A stretch of DNA of 44,609 bases from Pseudomonadota bacterium (GTDB lineage Bacteria > Pseudomonadota > Alphaproteobacteria > Acetobacterales > Acetobacteraceae), in NCBI GenBank assembly GCA_019351895.1, contig JABBOH010000033.1:1-44609 (forward strand), read 5' to 3'. Positions within the stretch are counted from its first letter, which is position 1; each line of letters opens with the position of its first letter. Position numbers and translations under genes: made by a program. The notes below the pieces were generated by a model. It was not told where the DNA came from, ran no database searches, and saw only the letters and a list, made by a program, of their open reading frames with translations. Of this stretch, positions 26,687 through 34,890 are shown piece after piece.

Positions 26687-27571
26687 CTAAGCGTCCTGCC
26701 ACAACGCAGCGAGATCCGCAGACGACGGTAGCGCCGCGAAAGCACCAGGACGGGTCACCGTATGCGCCGCCGCCGCCTGGCCCAGGCGCAGGGCGCGCTC
26801 CATGGAGAACCCCGCCGCCACGGCGGCGGCAATGGCGCCGGTCAGGGTGTCCCCCGCGCCCGTCGTATCCACGGCCCGCGCCGGAACCGCGGGCAAATGC
26901 AGGCTGCGGCCGCTCATCGCGAGCAGCGACCCCGCATCGCCCAAAGTCACGATCGCGGCGCGCGCCCCCCGGTCAAGCAAAGTGAGCGCCGCGGCTTCAG
27001 GCAGTTGACCCGTGATACCTTCAGCCTCCACGACGTTCGCGATCACGACGTGGCACAGCCGGATGAGCGCCTGCGTCGTCCAGCGCAGCGGGGCCGTGTT
27101 GAAGATGATGGAGCCTCGTGTAGCCTCCATGGCCGCCTTCGTGGACGCATACGAAAGGTTGCCCTGCAGCAGCAGCCAATCCTGCGGTTCGCAGCGGCCT
27201 GCAAAGGCCGCGCTGCTTTCGGCGTCGAGCCGGTCCGCCGCAAGTCCAGCGGTCGCAATACAGTTCTCGCCCTCCGGCGTCACCATGACGACCGAAAGAT
27301 CGGTCGGCTGGTCCACCGTGATGGGGACGAATACCAGGGGCTCTGCTGCGAGACGATCGGACAACCACGCGCCTTCGGCGTCCTCGCCAACAGGAGCCGC
27401 GAAGATCACCTCCGCACCGGCGCGCGCCGCTGTCACGGCTTGGTTCAACCCCTTGCCGCCGGGCGCGCGTGAGACGGTATCGGCCACCAAGGTCTCGCCC
27501 CGCGCCGGCAGACGTGGCATTCCGAGGAAGACATCCACCCCGGCGTTGCCGAGGACAAAAATGCGGCTCAT
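26687..27571 (-). CDS. PfkB/ribokinase-family carbohydrate kinase
   Basis: A 294-residue kinase of the ribokinase family, which phosphorylates sugars, nucleosides or vitamin precursors. The first signature is APGGKGLNQAVTAARAGA (residues about 36-53) and the second DTTGAGDTLTGAIAAAVAAG, containing the catalytic base Asp near residue 243. The N-terminal VLGNAGVDVFLGMPRLPARGE is typical of ribokinase. The ATG at 27571 overlaps the btpA-like stop as ATGA. It is the last gene of the LacI operon and probably phosphorylates the released sugar part of the imported substrate. Confidence 0.93.
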   Translation of the reverse strand: MSRIFVLGNAGVDVFLGMPRLPARGETLVADTVSRAPGGKGLNQAVTAARAGAEVIFAAPVGEDAEGAWLSDRLAAEPLVFVPITVDQPTDLSVVMVTPEGENCIATAGLAADRLDAESSAAFAGRCEPQDWLLLQGNLSYASTKAAMEATRGSIIFNTAPLRWTTQALIRLCHVVIANVVEAEGITGQLPEAAALTLLDRGARAAIVTLGDAGSLLAMSGRSLHLPAVPARAVDTTGAGDTLTGAIAAAVAAGFSMERALRLGQAAAAHTVTRPGAFAALPSSADLAALWQDA

Positions 27572-28430
27572 GCGCGAGACCGATTGGCCTCCGCCATGAA
27601 CGTCCGCACGCGCTCGGGATCGACTTCGTTCCACCAGACGCCGTCGCGCTTGAGGTAGCTCGCGATGATGACGCCGTCCGCCAGTGCAAGGATGTCGCCG
27701 ACATTCTCCGGCGTCACGCCGGAGCCGATGACGACCGGCAGGCTGCATCCTTCGCCGATGGCGCGGATCTCCTCCGATGTCGCAGCATCACCCGTACGCT
27801 GGCCGGTTGCGATGGCGACATCGGCATCAAAGAACTCGGCATCCCGGGCAAGCTCCGGGATCGTGCGATCCGCCGTGATAGCGTGTGCGCCGTGCTTGAC
27901 ATGCACATCGGCAAAGACCTTGACCTGACGGGCATGAAGCCAAGCGCGATAGCGCATGGCCTCGCCGGCCGGCCCGTCCATCAACCCCTCATTGGCGACA
28001 TAGGCGTTTGTCCATTGATTGACGCGCACGAAAGCGGCGCCAGCCGCCTTCGCCACGGCAAGCGCCTGGACCGCCCCGTTGGCAAGGACGTTGACGCCGA
28101 CGGACAGACGGCTGGCACGGCGTACGGCATCCGTCATCACCGCCATGCAGTCATCACCGCCATGCAGGCCGCCGTCTCCGGCCCCAGCAGCCCCGGCTTC
28201 GAGAACGGAATGTCGCCATGGTTCTCGACGATCAGCCCGTCGAGCCCGCCGGCCTCGTACCGCCGCGCCTCCTCGACCGCATAGGCGGTGATGCTGTCCA
28301 TGCTCTCCCCATCATAATCCGGAGAGCCCGGCAGCGGTCGGGAGTGGATGACCCCGATGACGACTTTGCGCCGCCCAAACAGACTCATCAACGCATGAGG
28401 CTTGGGCTTGAAGACCGGCTTCGGCGACAT
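27568..28430 (-). pseudogene. BtpA/SgcQ-family protein, split by a 17-bp duplication
   Basis: Two frames together encode a full BtpA/SgcQ-family TIM-barrel protein: residues to the LGPETAACMAV segment in one frame (28137-28430, 97 residues) and the rest, including VGVNVLANGAVQALAVA, VFADVHVKHG and VIGSGVTPENVGDILALADG, in the other. An exact 17-bp tandem duplication at 28133-28166 causes the shift; removing one copy restores 281 residues without interruption. The stop of the first frame overlaps an ATG of the second as TGATG (ATG at 28137), so a 189-residue second chain could be made by reinitiation. It may be a pseudogene, a sequence error or a split protein. The family function is unsettled; some members are linked to photosystem I assembly or sugar operons. 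Confidence 0.85.
28133..28166. repeat. Exact 17-bp tandem duplication inside the btpA-like gene
   Basis: GTCATCACCGCCATGCA occurs twice in direct succession (28133-28149 and 28150-28166). Because 17 is not a multiple of three, it shifts the reading frame of the gene; the family alignment expects only one copy. Confidence 0.95.
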
Positions 28431-29119
28431 CAGGACAACCTCTCGGCTTTCGGCACAGGCCCGGCCGCGTCATAGGCGGCGGTATGAAAATCGATCTCGA
28501 GGGCAAGGGCGCGACCGAACAAGGAGGCGATCCGGGCGCGCCCCGTATCGTCCAGCCCGGCGGCCTCGCGGTCGACTTCCGCTCTCAGCCAGTCGACGCC
28601 GGACAGGAAGTCGGGTTCAGCGTGGAGTTGAACCCATGAGCGCAGCATGGGCTCCGCGCTCGGCCGGCCGTTGCAGCGCACGGACCACGTGGCGTACATC
28701 CACTCCGCCGCCAACATGATGGTGACGATGTCGACGTAGCTGCCCTCGGCCGCGATAGACAGCATACCAGACGCAAACGTCTCGACCGCCTGTGGCAGTA
28801 CCGGTTTGCCGCCGTCGATGTCGAGTGCCGCGAAGCACGCCTCGAACCAGACAAGCTGGGCCTCGGCAAGGGCCGAGAGCGTCGCGATCAGCCGCCGTTG
28901 CTGCGCAAAGCCCGGTGCCTTCAGCAAAGCATGCGCGAAGATCAGGACTGCCGTCTCGACGAAAGCATGCTCGAAAACGAAGTAACGGCGGAGAACATCC
29001 ATCGGCAGCCGGTCATGTTCAATATCTATGACGAAGCGATGCGCCTGCATCGCGTCCCACAGCGGCGCATTCTGCGCCCGGATCCAGCCTGAGGGGCTGG
29101 TTTCGCTTACAGACGTCAC
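28430..29119 (-). CDS. TenA/THI-4-family protein, Glu-type active site (TenA_E-like)
   Basis: A 229-residue all-helical protein of the TenA/heme-oxygenase-like fold. TenA enzymes hydrolyse aminopyrimidine breakdown products of thiamine. The segment SIAAEGSYVDIVTIMLAAEWMYATW matches the TenA core, but the position of the catalytic Cys in TenA_C enzymes is occupied by Ala138-Glu139, the pattern of the Cys-less TenA_E class. The GTG at 29119 overlaps the upstream stop as GTGA, which fixes the start; its stop overlaps the btpA-like start as TGATG. No thiamine genes or TPP riboswitch accompany it, so it may act on a different amine or N-glycoside. Confidence 0.82.
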   Translation of the reverse strand: MTSVSETSPSGWIRAQNAPLWDAMQAHRFVIDIEHDRLPMDVLRRYFVFEHAFVETAVLIFAHALLKAPGFAQQRRLIATLSALAEAQLVWFEACFAALDIDGGKPVLPQAVETFASGMLSIAAEGSYVDIVTIMLAAEWMYATWSVRCNGRPSAEPMLRSWVQLHAEPDFLSGVDWLRAEVDREAAGLDDTGRARIASLFGRALALEIDFHTAAYDAAGPVPKAERLS

Positions 29120-29886
29120 TGCGCGGCTGCCGTGAGCCAAGTGAGCAGATTCCGCCAGAGACGCCCGTAGCCCGGCCAGGCGACGAACTCATTCGGCACC
29201 CAATGGGGCCCGATATCGGACGTCCAGGCGGCGGTGCGGCCGCGCCCATGGCTGCCGGTGACGAGGAGCGGATGACCGCCCTCCGACTGCGGCAGACTCG
29301 CGATCAGATGGGAATCGGGCGCCGGTTCCACCGCGTTCGCGCCGAGGAGGACGGGCCAGGGTCCAGCTATGCCGTCGAGAATGGGATGGGCGGGGTCGAC
29401 GATCTCCGGCACGAAGCCCTCGGGTACTTCGATGCGATCGTCGTAGGGCAGGCAGCGCACAGGGAGCGCCGCTTCCACCGGAGTGTTGCGCCACCGCGCG
29501 CGGCCGTCGATGCCCTGGAAACTGAAATAGCCGCCGATCATGGCGAGACCTCCGCCGGCCGCGGTCCAATCCCGGATGAGCTTGAGGCGGTTCGCGACCG
29601 GCTTGCCGCCGAGCCAGACGGAGGGCGGAAGCAGCAGCGTATTCGCGCCTATGTCGGACAGCAGGATGGCCTTGTACTCGGCGAGGCCCGCGGCCTCGAA
29701 CGGAAAACCTTCCGCCGCCTCGTGCGCCGGCATGTATGTCAGCGCAAAAGGGCTATCCCTCAGCACATCGACGAGCGGCTCCGCTCCGAGGTGGAAAGTG
29801 ACGCTGCCGAACTGGTCGAAGCCCTTGAAATGCGTCGCAGAGGTGACCCAGCTTTCGCCCACGAGCAGAACTTTGGTTTTAGTCAC
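29116..29886 (-). CDS. GATase1-like protein (putative glutamine-amidotransferase fold)
   Basis: A 256-residue protein matching the GATase1_like family (the PF07090 type): KVLLVGESWVTSATHFKGFDQF at the N-terminus, YKAILLSDIGANTLLLPP, then MIGGYFSFQGIDGRARWRNTPVE, and SHGRGRTAAWTSDIGPHW near the end. The canonical nucleophile Cys elbow of class I amidotransferases is replaced by GGYFSF, so ordinary glutaminase chemistry is unlikely. The GTG at 29886 is chosen because GGAGG lies 9 nt upstream, while the ATG at 29895 directly abuts it. It overlaps both neighbours. Its biochemical role is not established. Confidence 0.82.
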   Translation of the reverse strand: MTKTKVLLVGESWVTSATHFKGFDQFGSVTFHLGAEPLVDVLRDSPFALTYMPAHEAAEGFPFEAAGLAEYKAILLSDIGANTLLLPPSVWLGGKPVANRLKLIRDWTAAGGGLAMIGGYFSFQGIDGRARWRNTPVEAALPVRCLPYDDRIEVPEGFVPEIVDPAHPILDGIAGPWPVLLGANAVEPAPDSHLIASLPQSEGGHPLLVTGSHGRGRTAAWTSDIGPHWVPNEFVAWPGYGRLWRNLLTWLTAAAQ

Positions 29887-30967
29887 CTGTGGCATCCTCC
29901 TGGTCCCTGCTCGCCTGGAAGACGTCTCGGGGATTGTTGATCATGAGGTCCAGAATAATCTGCGGGGCTACGCCGTGACGTTGCAGGCGCGGCAGGAAGT
30001 GCCGCTGCAGGTAGGCGTACCCAAAGCCGCCGTAGCGGGTGAGCATCATCTTCAGGAAAACATCCTGAGAGAGCAGGATGCGACCACCGAAGCCTCTGTC
30101 GATCAGGCTGGCGATCGCCGTTGCGTTATCCTCGTCGGACGGGCACTGCACGCCCTGATCCGCATAGAAAAAGTCCATGCCAATCATGTCGTATTCGAGG
30201 AAAGCACCGCGCTCGGCGAGTGCGCATTGGTAGCCGAGATCGTGCCCGGAGGGGTTCATGTGGCAGAGCACCGTATGCCGCAGATCGCCGCCTTCGGCTT
30301 CGATGATGTCGAGGACGCGATGACCGTGCCGGTACCAGCCGGGAAGATGGATCATCAGCGGCAGGCCGCAGCGGGACTGGGCCTGTGCGGCGCCCCGCAG
30401 CGATGACTGCTCCGTCGCCGTAAACTCTGCGGAGACGCCGATCTCCCCGATGATGCCGATCCGGACGCCGCTATCGCCGATGCCATGCAGCGCCTCCCCG
30501 ACGATCTCGTCGGCGATCGCCTCTACCGCCATGCCGGCAAGGCGCGGCGGGTGGGATCCCTCGAGATAAAAGCCGCCACCGGTGATGATGTTGAGGCCGG
30601 TTGCCTCGGCCATGCGACGGTGGGCGAGGGGGTCGCGGCCGATGCCTGAACATGTCGGATCAACGACGCTGCGGCCGCCAAGATCGGCAACGGGCAGAAG
30701 CTCCGCGATCGCGAGACGCTCGTCGTCCAACCGGCAGTTGTCGAGGTTGACGAAGGGGTCCATGCGCAACTCGCCCAGAATGCCGGCATGGACCGGCTCG
30801 CAGGCGAGGCGGCTGCGTGCGGGCTCCTTCGGCGCGTGCCACCAGCAGCGGCAATCGTTCAGGAGATGCTCGTGCATGAGCGTGACGCCGAGATCCTCGG
30901 CGGAAATCGGGCCGAGCACGGTCATGACCTTGCCCGAACGTACATGAGCGGCGGAAAGCTCGCTCAT
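29879..30967 (-). CDS. Phosphotriesterase-family metal-dependent hydrolase
   Basis: A 362-residue amidohydrolase-superfamily TIM barrel of the phosphotriesterase (PHP/SsoPox-like) branch. The binuclear metal set is complete: His32 and His34 in LMHEHL, Glu175 in IIGEIGVSAEF in place of the carboxylated Lys of classical phosphotriesterase, His207 in MIHLPG, His236 in LCHMNPSG and Asp302 in LLSQDVF. Such enzymes hydrolyse lactones, phosphoesters or related esters. The ATG at 30967 overlaps the permease stop by 4 nt. In this operon it is the first enzyme after the importer and may open a lactone or ester of the substrate. Confidence 0.93.
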   Translation of the reverse strand: MSELSAAHVRSGKVMTVLGPISAEDLGVTLMHEHLLNDCRCWWHAPKEPARSRLACEPVHAGILGELRMDPFVNLDNCRLDDERLAIAELLPVADLGGRSVVDPTCSGIGRDPLAHRRMAEATGLNIITGGGFYLEGSHPPRLAGMAVEAIADEIVGEALHGIGDSGVRIGIIGEIGVSAEFTATEQSSLRGAAQAQSRCGLPLMIHLPGWYRHGHRVLDIIEAEGGDLRHTVLCHMNPSGHDLGYQCALAERGAFLEYDMIGMDFFYADQGVQCPSDEDNATAIASLIDRGFGGRILLSQDVFLKMMLTRYGGFGYAYLQRHFLPRLQRHGVAPQIILDLMINNPRDVFQASRDQEDATGD

Positions 30968-31962
30968 CGCCGGCGCCCTGTTGAAAGCCGGCCGAAGATC
31001 CGGGTGTTGAGCCAGATAGCCAGGAGGATGATCGCGCCCGTGACGATCTGCACCAGGAAGGGCGAGGTGTGGACGAGGATGAGGCCATTGCCGATGACGC
31101 CGATGGTGAGTGCGCCGAGGACGGTGCCGAGGATGGTGCCGGTGCCGCCCAGCAGCGAGGTGCCGCCGAGCACCACGGCGGCGATGACCTGCAGTTCGAA
31201 CCCTTCCGCGGCGTTCGACGAGCCTGAGCCGAGGCGGGCGGCGATGAGCAGCCCGGCGAACGCGGATGTGACGCCGCTGAGGATAAAGACAGAGGTGAGG
31301 ATCCGGGCCGACGGAATGCCCACGCGGCGTGCCGCCTCCGTATTGGCGCCCACGGCCGTGACATAGCGGCCGTAGCGCGTTTCGCGTAGCACGAAGGCAC
31401 CCGCAGCCAGAATGACGATCGCGAGGATGGCCGGGACGGGCAGGCCGCCGATCCAGCCCCGGCCGAGGGCGAGCAGTGGCGCCGCCGATGGCTCATCAAT
31501 GGGGATGGAATAGCCCCGGGTGAGCAGAAGAGCGACGCCGCGCAGCATGGACAGGCCAGCCAGAGTGACGATGAAGGACGGTATCTTCTGATAGGCGACG
31601 AACCAACCCTGGGCGGCGCCCGCGATGCCGCCCAGCAGCAGCACGAGAAGCGTCACGACCGGCCAGGGAATCCCTGCCTCGAGCGCGATTGCGCAGACGG
31701 CGTTCGTCAGCGCCACGATGGAACCGACCGAAAGGTCGATCCCGCCGGTCGTGATGACAAAGGTCATGCCGACCGAGGTGACGAGGAGCGGCGCCAACTG
31801 ACGCAGTACGTTCAGCAGATTGTCGGGAAGAAGGAAATAAGGCGACAGAAGCGCGAACAGCACGCAGCAGAGGATGAAGAAAAGCGCGATCGACAGAACC
31901 TGAGCGTGTTCGATCAGGAAATCGTGCCAGCTGCGTGGTGCGACCACGGCATGTTCGCTCAT
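30964..31962 (-). CDS. Ribose-type ABC transporter permease
   Basis: A 332-residue BPD_transp_2 permease with FVITTGGIDLSVGSIVALTNAV near residue 70, AVGANTEAARRVGIPSARI in the ATPase-contact loop, and VVLGGTSLLGGTGTILGTVLGA. It overlaps the ATPase gene upstream and the phosphotriesterase gene downstream by 4 nt each. A single permease gene is present, so a homodimeric channel is expected. Confidence 0.94.
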   Translation of the reverse strand: MSEHAVVAPRSWHDFLIEHAQVLSIALFFILCCVLFALLSPYFLLPDNLLNVLRQLAPLLVTSVGMTFVITTGGIDLSVGSIVALTNAVCAIALEAGIPWPVVTLLVLLLGGIAGAAQGWFVAYQKIPSFIVTLAGLSMLRGVALLLTRGYSIPIDEPSAAPLLALGRGWIGGLPVPAILAIVILAAGAFVLRETRYGRYVTAVGANTEAARRVGIPSARILTSVFILSGVTSAFAGLLIAARLGSGSSNAAEGFELQVIAAVVLGGTSLLGGTGTILGTVLGALTIGVIGNGLILVHTSPFLVQIVTGAIILLAIWLNTRIFGRLSTGRRR

Positions 31963-32738
31963 GCTCCGGCTCCCACCCGTTCCAAGGCCGCGGCCTGCTC
32001 CCGATTGCCCCCGACGATGAGCCTCACGATTTCATCGAGATTGGTTTCTGCGGTGTGCCGCTCGGCCACTTTCTGTCCCTCATACATGAAGGCGATACGG
32101 TCGCAGACGCGGAAGAGGTCCTGCAGACGGTGAGTGACGAGGATGACCGCGACCCCTTGCGCCTTCACACGGTTGATGAGTGCGAGCACGGCCTCCACCT
32201 CGGCCACCGCAAGCGCGGAGGTCGGCTCATCCAGAAGCAGCACGCGCGGCGAGAAGGAGGCCGCCCGGGCGATGGCGATGGACTGCCGCTGGCCGCCGGA
32301 CAACATGGCGACGCGGGCGCGCAGATCGGGGATGCGGATGTCGAGCGCGTCGAGCATGCGGCGCCCCTGCTGCAGCATCGCCGCCTTGTTGAGCACGCCA
32401 CCGCGCGCGATCTCGCGGCCAAGGAAGAGGTTGCCCGCGACGTCGATGGTGTCGCAAAGGCTGAGGTCCTGGTAGACCATCTCGATGCCATTTCGCCGTG
32501 CGTCCCCGGGGCCGACGATGTGGGTGCGCTCGCCCCCGAGGTAGATGTCGCCCCCATCCGGAATATAGGCGCCGGACATGATTTTGCTGAGCGTGGACTT
32601 GCCGGCGGCGTTGTCGCCGACAAGCCCCAGGCACTCCCCGCCGTAGACGTCGAGATCGACATCCCGCAAGACGGTGTTCGAGCCGAATATCTTGCGGATG
32701 CCGCGCAACGACATCAGTGGCTGGGCAGAACGGCTCAT
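31959..32738 (-). CDS. Single-domain sugar ABC transporter ATPase (FrcA-like)
   Basis: A 259-residue ATPase with only one nucleotide-binding domain, half the usual ribose-type length, as in the fructose transporter FrcA of rhizobia. Walker A is GDNAAGKST near residue 40, the signature is LSGGQRQSIAIARAA and Walker B is VLLLDEPTSALA. It must dimerise. The ATG at 32738 overlaps the binding-protein stop as ATGA; the longer upstream frame is a shadow of the binding-protein gene. Confidence 0.93.
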   Translation of the reverse strand: MSRSAQPLMSLRGIRKIFGSNTVLRDVDLDVYGGECLGLVGDNAAGKSTLSKIMSGAYIPDGGDIYLGGERTHIVGPGDARRNGIEMVYQDLSLCDTIDVAGNLFLGREIARGGVLNKAAMLQQGRRMLDALDIRIPDLRARVAMLSGGQRQSIAIARAASFSPRVLLLDEPTSALAVAEVEAVLALINRVKAQGVAVILVTHRLQDLFRVCDRIAFMYEGQKVAERHTAETNLDEIVRLIVGGNREQAAALERVGAGA

Positions 32739-33688
32739 TTCTTGAAGACGGACCGGAACGGACCGACATTCGCCTTGGTGACGATCGTGATCGGTACGGG
32801 AATCATGGACGGCACAGTGCCCCCGTGCAGCTTCGTGACGAGCGCCTGCACCGCCGCGCGTCCCATGCCCTCCGGATCCTGCTGAACGACGGCGATGACA
32901 TAGCCGGCATCCATCGCGGCAATCGCCTGGGCGGTCAGATCCCAACCGAAGATCTTGATCCGGTCTTGCAGACCCTGGCTCTGCACAGCCGCAATCGCGC
33001 CGAGAAGCGCGGGTTCCCCGGTCGCGTAGATGGTGTTGATGTCGGGGTTACCCGTCAGCAGCGATTCGGCGACATTGAGAGCCGTATCCTGGATGTTGCG
33101 ACCGTCGACGACGCCCGCGACCGAGATGCCGGGCTTGCCCTTGATGGCATCGAGAAAGGCGGATTGACGCTCGTTCTGAATGAAGGAGTTGAGCGCGCCG
33201 ATGACACCGATGCGGGCGTGGCCCTTCATATGGCTGCTGACGTAAGGCAGGAACACGTCGGCGAGTTCCTTGCCGGCCGTCTGGTTGTTGACGCCGACCT
33301 GGGCAAGCTGCGGACCTTTCGGCAAGACGGAGTCCACGGCGACAACGGGAATGTGGGCCGCCGCCGCTTCCTGGATCGCCGGCATGATCCCGTTCACGTC
33401 GATGGCGTCCACGACAATGCCCTGCACCTTCTGCTGGATGTAGGTCTCGATGGCGTTGTTCTGGGAGGTCGGCTGGTCGTTCGCGTTGAACACGACGAGA
33501 CGGGCGCCCGCGGCCTTGGCCGCTTCCGTGGCTCCGGACTGCAACTGGTTGAAGAAGAGTGCCTGCTCATTGATCTGGACGAGCGCGAAGGTGGGCCGGT
33601 CGGCGGCCAGGACAGGCGAGGCAGCGAGCCCGGTCAGGGTCACGCCCAGGGTGCCACGCAACGCTGTACGACGAGTCAGTCCGGTCAT
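32735..33688 (-). CDS. Sugar ABC transporter periplasmic substrate-binding protein
   Basis: A 317-residue Peripla_BP_4-type binding protein. The N-terminus LTRRTALRGTLGVTLTGLAA has a twin-Arg followed by a hydrophobic core and an A-x-A site (VLAAD) near residue 28, so export may be by Tat or Sec. Key segments are FALVQINEQALFFNQLQSGA, VQGIVVDAIDVNGI, and GWDLTAQAIAAMDAGYVIAVVQQDPEGMG. It is the first gene after the operon promoter and operator, separated from them by about 95 nt. GGAGG lies upstream of the ATG. The ligand is unknown. Confidence 0.93.
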   Translation of the reverse strand: MTGLTRRTALRGTLGVTLTGLAASPVLAADRPTFALVQINEQALFFNQLQSGATEAAKAAGARLVVFNANDQPTSQNNAIETYIQQKVQGIVVDAIDVNGIMPAIQEAAAAHIPVVAVDSVLPKGPQLAQVGVNNQTAGKELADVFLPYVSSHMKGHARIGVIGALNSFIQNERQSAFLDAIKGKPGISVAGVVDGRNIQDTALNVAESLLTGNPDINTIYATGEPALLGAIAAVQSQGLQDRIKIFGWDLTAQAIAAMDAGYVIAVVQQDPEGMGRAAVQALVTKLHGGTVPSMIPVPITIVTKANVGPFRSVFKK

Positions 33689-33782
33689 AGGGGAAGATCC
33701 TCCAGGGGTTGTGCTGCGCGCGACCTATGCGGCGCGGCGGTGAAGCTGATCGGCGGCAGATTCAAGGCGACGGGCCCGTCTA

Positions 33783-33796
33783 GTAAACCGGTTTAC
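33783..33796. promoter_or_regulatory. LacI-type operator: 14-bp perfect palindrome
   Basis: GTAAACCGGTTTAC is fully symmetric around a central CG, the hallmark of LacI/GalR-family sites. It starts two bases beyond the -10 element of the operon promoter, covering the expected transcription start, so binding would block initiation. The LacI gene is adjacent. Confidence 0.82.
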
Positions 33797-33798
33797 CA

Positions 33799-33827
33799 AT
33801 TGAACCCGCCATAGGGGCTTCCGTCAA
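33799..33827 (-). promoter_or_regulatory. Sigma-70-type promoter of the LacI-controlled operon
   Basis: On the minus strand TTGACG (33822-33827; five of six consensus bases) and TTCAAT (33799-33804; four of six) are 17 nt apart. The element sits in the 170-nt gap between the lacI-like gene and the binding-protein gene and points into the operon. Confidence 0.7.
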
Positions 33828-33858
33828 GCGGTCGCTCAGCGCGGGTATTCTTTGCTCG

Positions 33859-34890
33859 TCATCGGACGAGGCGCTTGCGGCGCCGCGGCGGTCGCACCGA
33901 CTCGCGCAGCACCAAATCCATCGGGACGCGGATGTGCCGCCGTGGCAGCGGTTTGCGCGTGATCTCCCCGATCAGCATGTCCAAAGCCTCCCTGCCCATC
34001 ATCGGCAGGTCCTGCCGGAGGGAGGTGATCGGCGGTTCGAACAGCGCGAGCGGCTCGACATCGTCGCACGTGACGACGGAGAGGTCGGTGCCGATCCTTA
34101 TGCCGCGCCGGCGCAAGGTCTTGAGCATTCCGAGAAACAGCTCGTCGCTGCCGGTGAAAACGGCCGTCGTCTCCGGGTGTTGATCCAAGAGTTCCTCGGC
34201 CGCCGCTTCTCCCGCTTCGACCGTATAGGCGCAGTCGTAGACGGCAACAGTCTCGCACCCCGGCCCTGCCGCGGCGACCGCTTCACGGAAGCCCTGGCGC
34301 CGCTCCTCGGCACTCATCAACGCCCTGGGACCTGACAGCATGGCGATCTTCCGATGCCCGGCCTCGATGATGTGGCGCGTCGCCGCGTAGACGCCGGCGT
34401 GGTTCTCGGCGAACACCCCAGGCATGTCGGAGCCGGAGATATCTTCGTCGACCAGCACGAAGCTCGGCACGTCCTTCAGGGCATCGAGCAGTCGCCCGTC
34501 ATCGGGGTGATTGGTGGAGAACAGCACGCCGTCGAAGTGCTTGCTCTCGATCCGGCGGATGTAGTCCAATTCACGCTCGACGTGGTTGAGGGTGACGCAG
34601 AGCAGGACGCCATACCCGCGCGCCACGGCGGCCGCCTCGACCGAGGCTGCGAGCTGGGCGAAGAAGGGGTTCGAGATATCCGGGATAACGAGTCCGATGG
34701 TGTCTGAGCGGCCGCGGCTGAGCGAACGGGCAAGTGGATTCGGCGTATAGCGCAACGTGCTCAGAGCTTCGTCAATGCGGCGCCGTGTTTCGGCGGGAAG
34801 GCGAATTGAGCCGTTGAGATAGCGGGATATGGTGGTGACCGAGACATTCGCGGCGCCGGATACGTCTCTGATAGTTGCCTTCCGCGCCAT
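33859..34890 (-). CDS. LacI-family transcription regulator
   Basis: A 343-residue repressor with an N-terminal helix-turn-helix (TIRDVSGAANVSVTTISRYL, residues about 6-25), hinge PNPLARSLSRGRS and a periplasmic-binding-like sensor domain starting DTIGLVIPDISNPFFAQL. The ATG at 34890 follows GGAGAAG at 8 nt. The open frame upstream to 35238 is not family sequence. It is the first gene before the operon promoter on the same strand, and the central-CG palindrome just downstream is its likely site. The inducer is probably the imported sugar or its phosphate. Confidence 0.93.
   Translation of the reverse strand: MARKATIRDVSGAANVSVTTISRYLNGSIRLPAETRRRIDEALSTLRYTPNPLARSLSRGRSDTIGLVIPDISNPFFAQLAASVEAAAVARGYGVLLCVTLNHVERELDYIRRIESKHFDGVLFSTNHPDDGRLLDALKDVPSFVLVDEDISGSDMPGVFAENHAGVYAATRHIIEAGHRKIAMLSGPRALMSAEERRQGFREAVAAAGPGCETVAVYDCAYTVEAGEAAAEELLDQHPETTAVFTGSDELFLGMLKTLRRRGIRIGTDLSVVTCDDVEPLALFEPPITSLRQDLPMMGREALDMLIGEITRKPLPRRHIRVPMDLVLRESVRPPRRRKRLVR

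Noticed and set aside
26310-26702. Minus-strand frame of about 130 codons between the RTX-like and PfkB genes
   Set aside because: It has no recognisable domain, a low-complexity Gly/Trp stretch and Arg-rich remainder, no ribosome-binding site, and overlaps both neighbours.
29120-29140. TTG start at 29140 for the TenA-like protein
   Set aside because: The GTG at 29119 forms a GTGA overlap with the upstream stop, as at other junctions of this operon, and the extra residues match no family sequence.
28430-33858. TPP riboswitch or thiamine regulation near the TenA-like gene
   Set aside because: The gene has no leader of its own, since it overlaps its neighbours. The operon leader shows a LacI-type site but no THI-element pattern that I can recognise.
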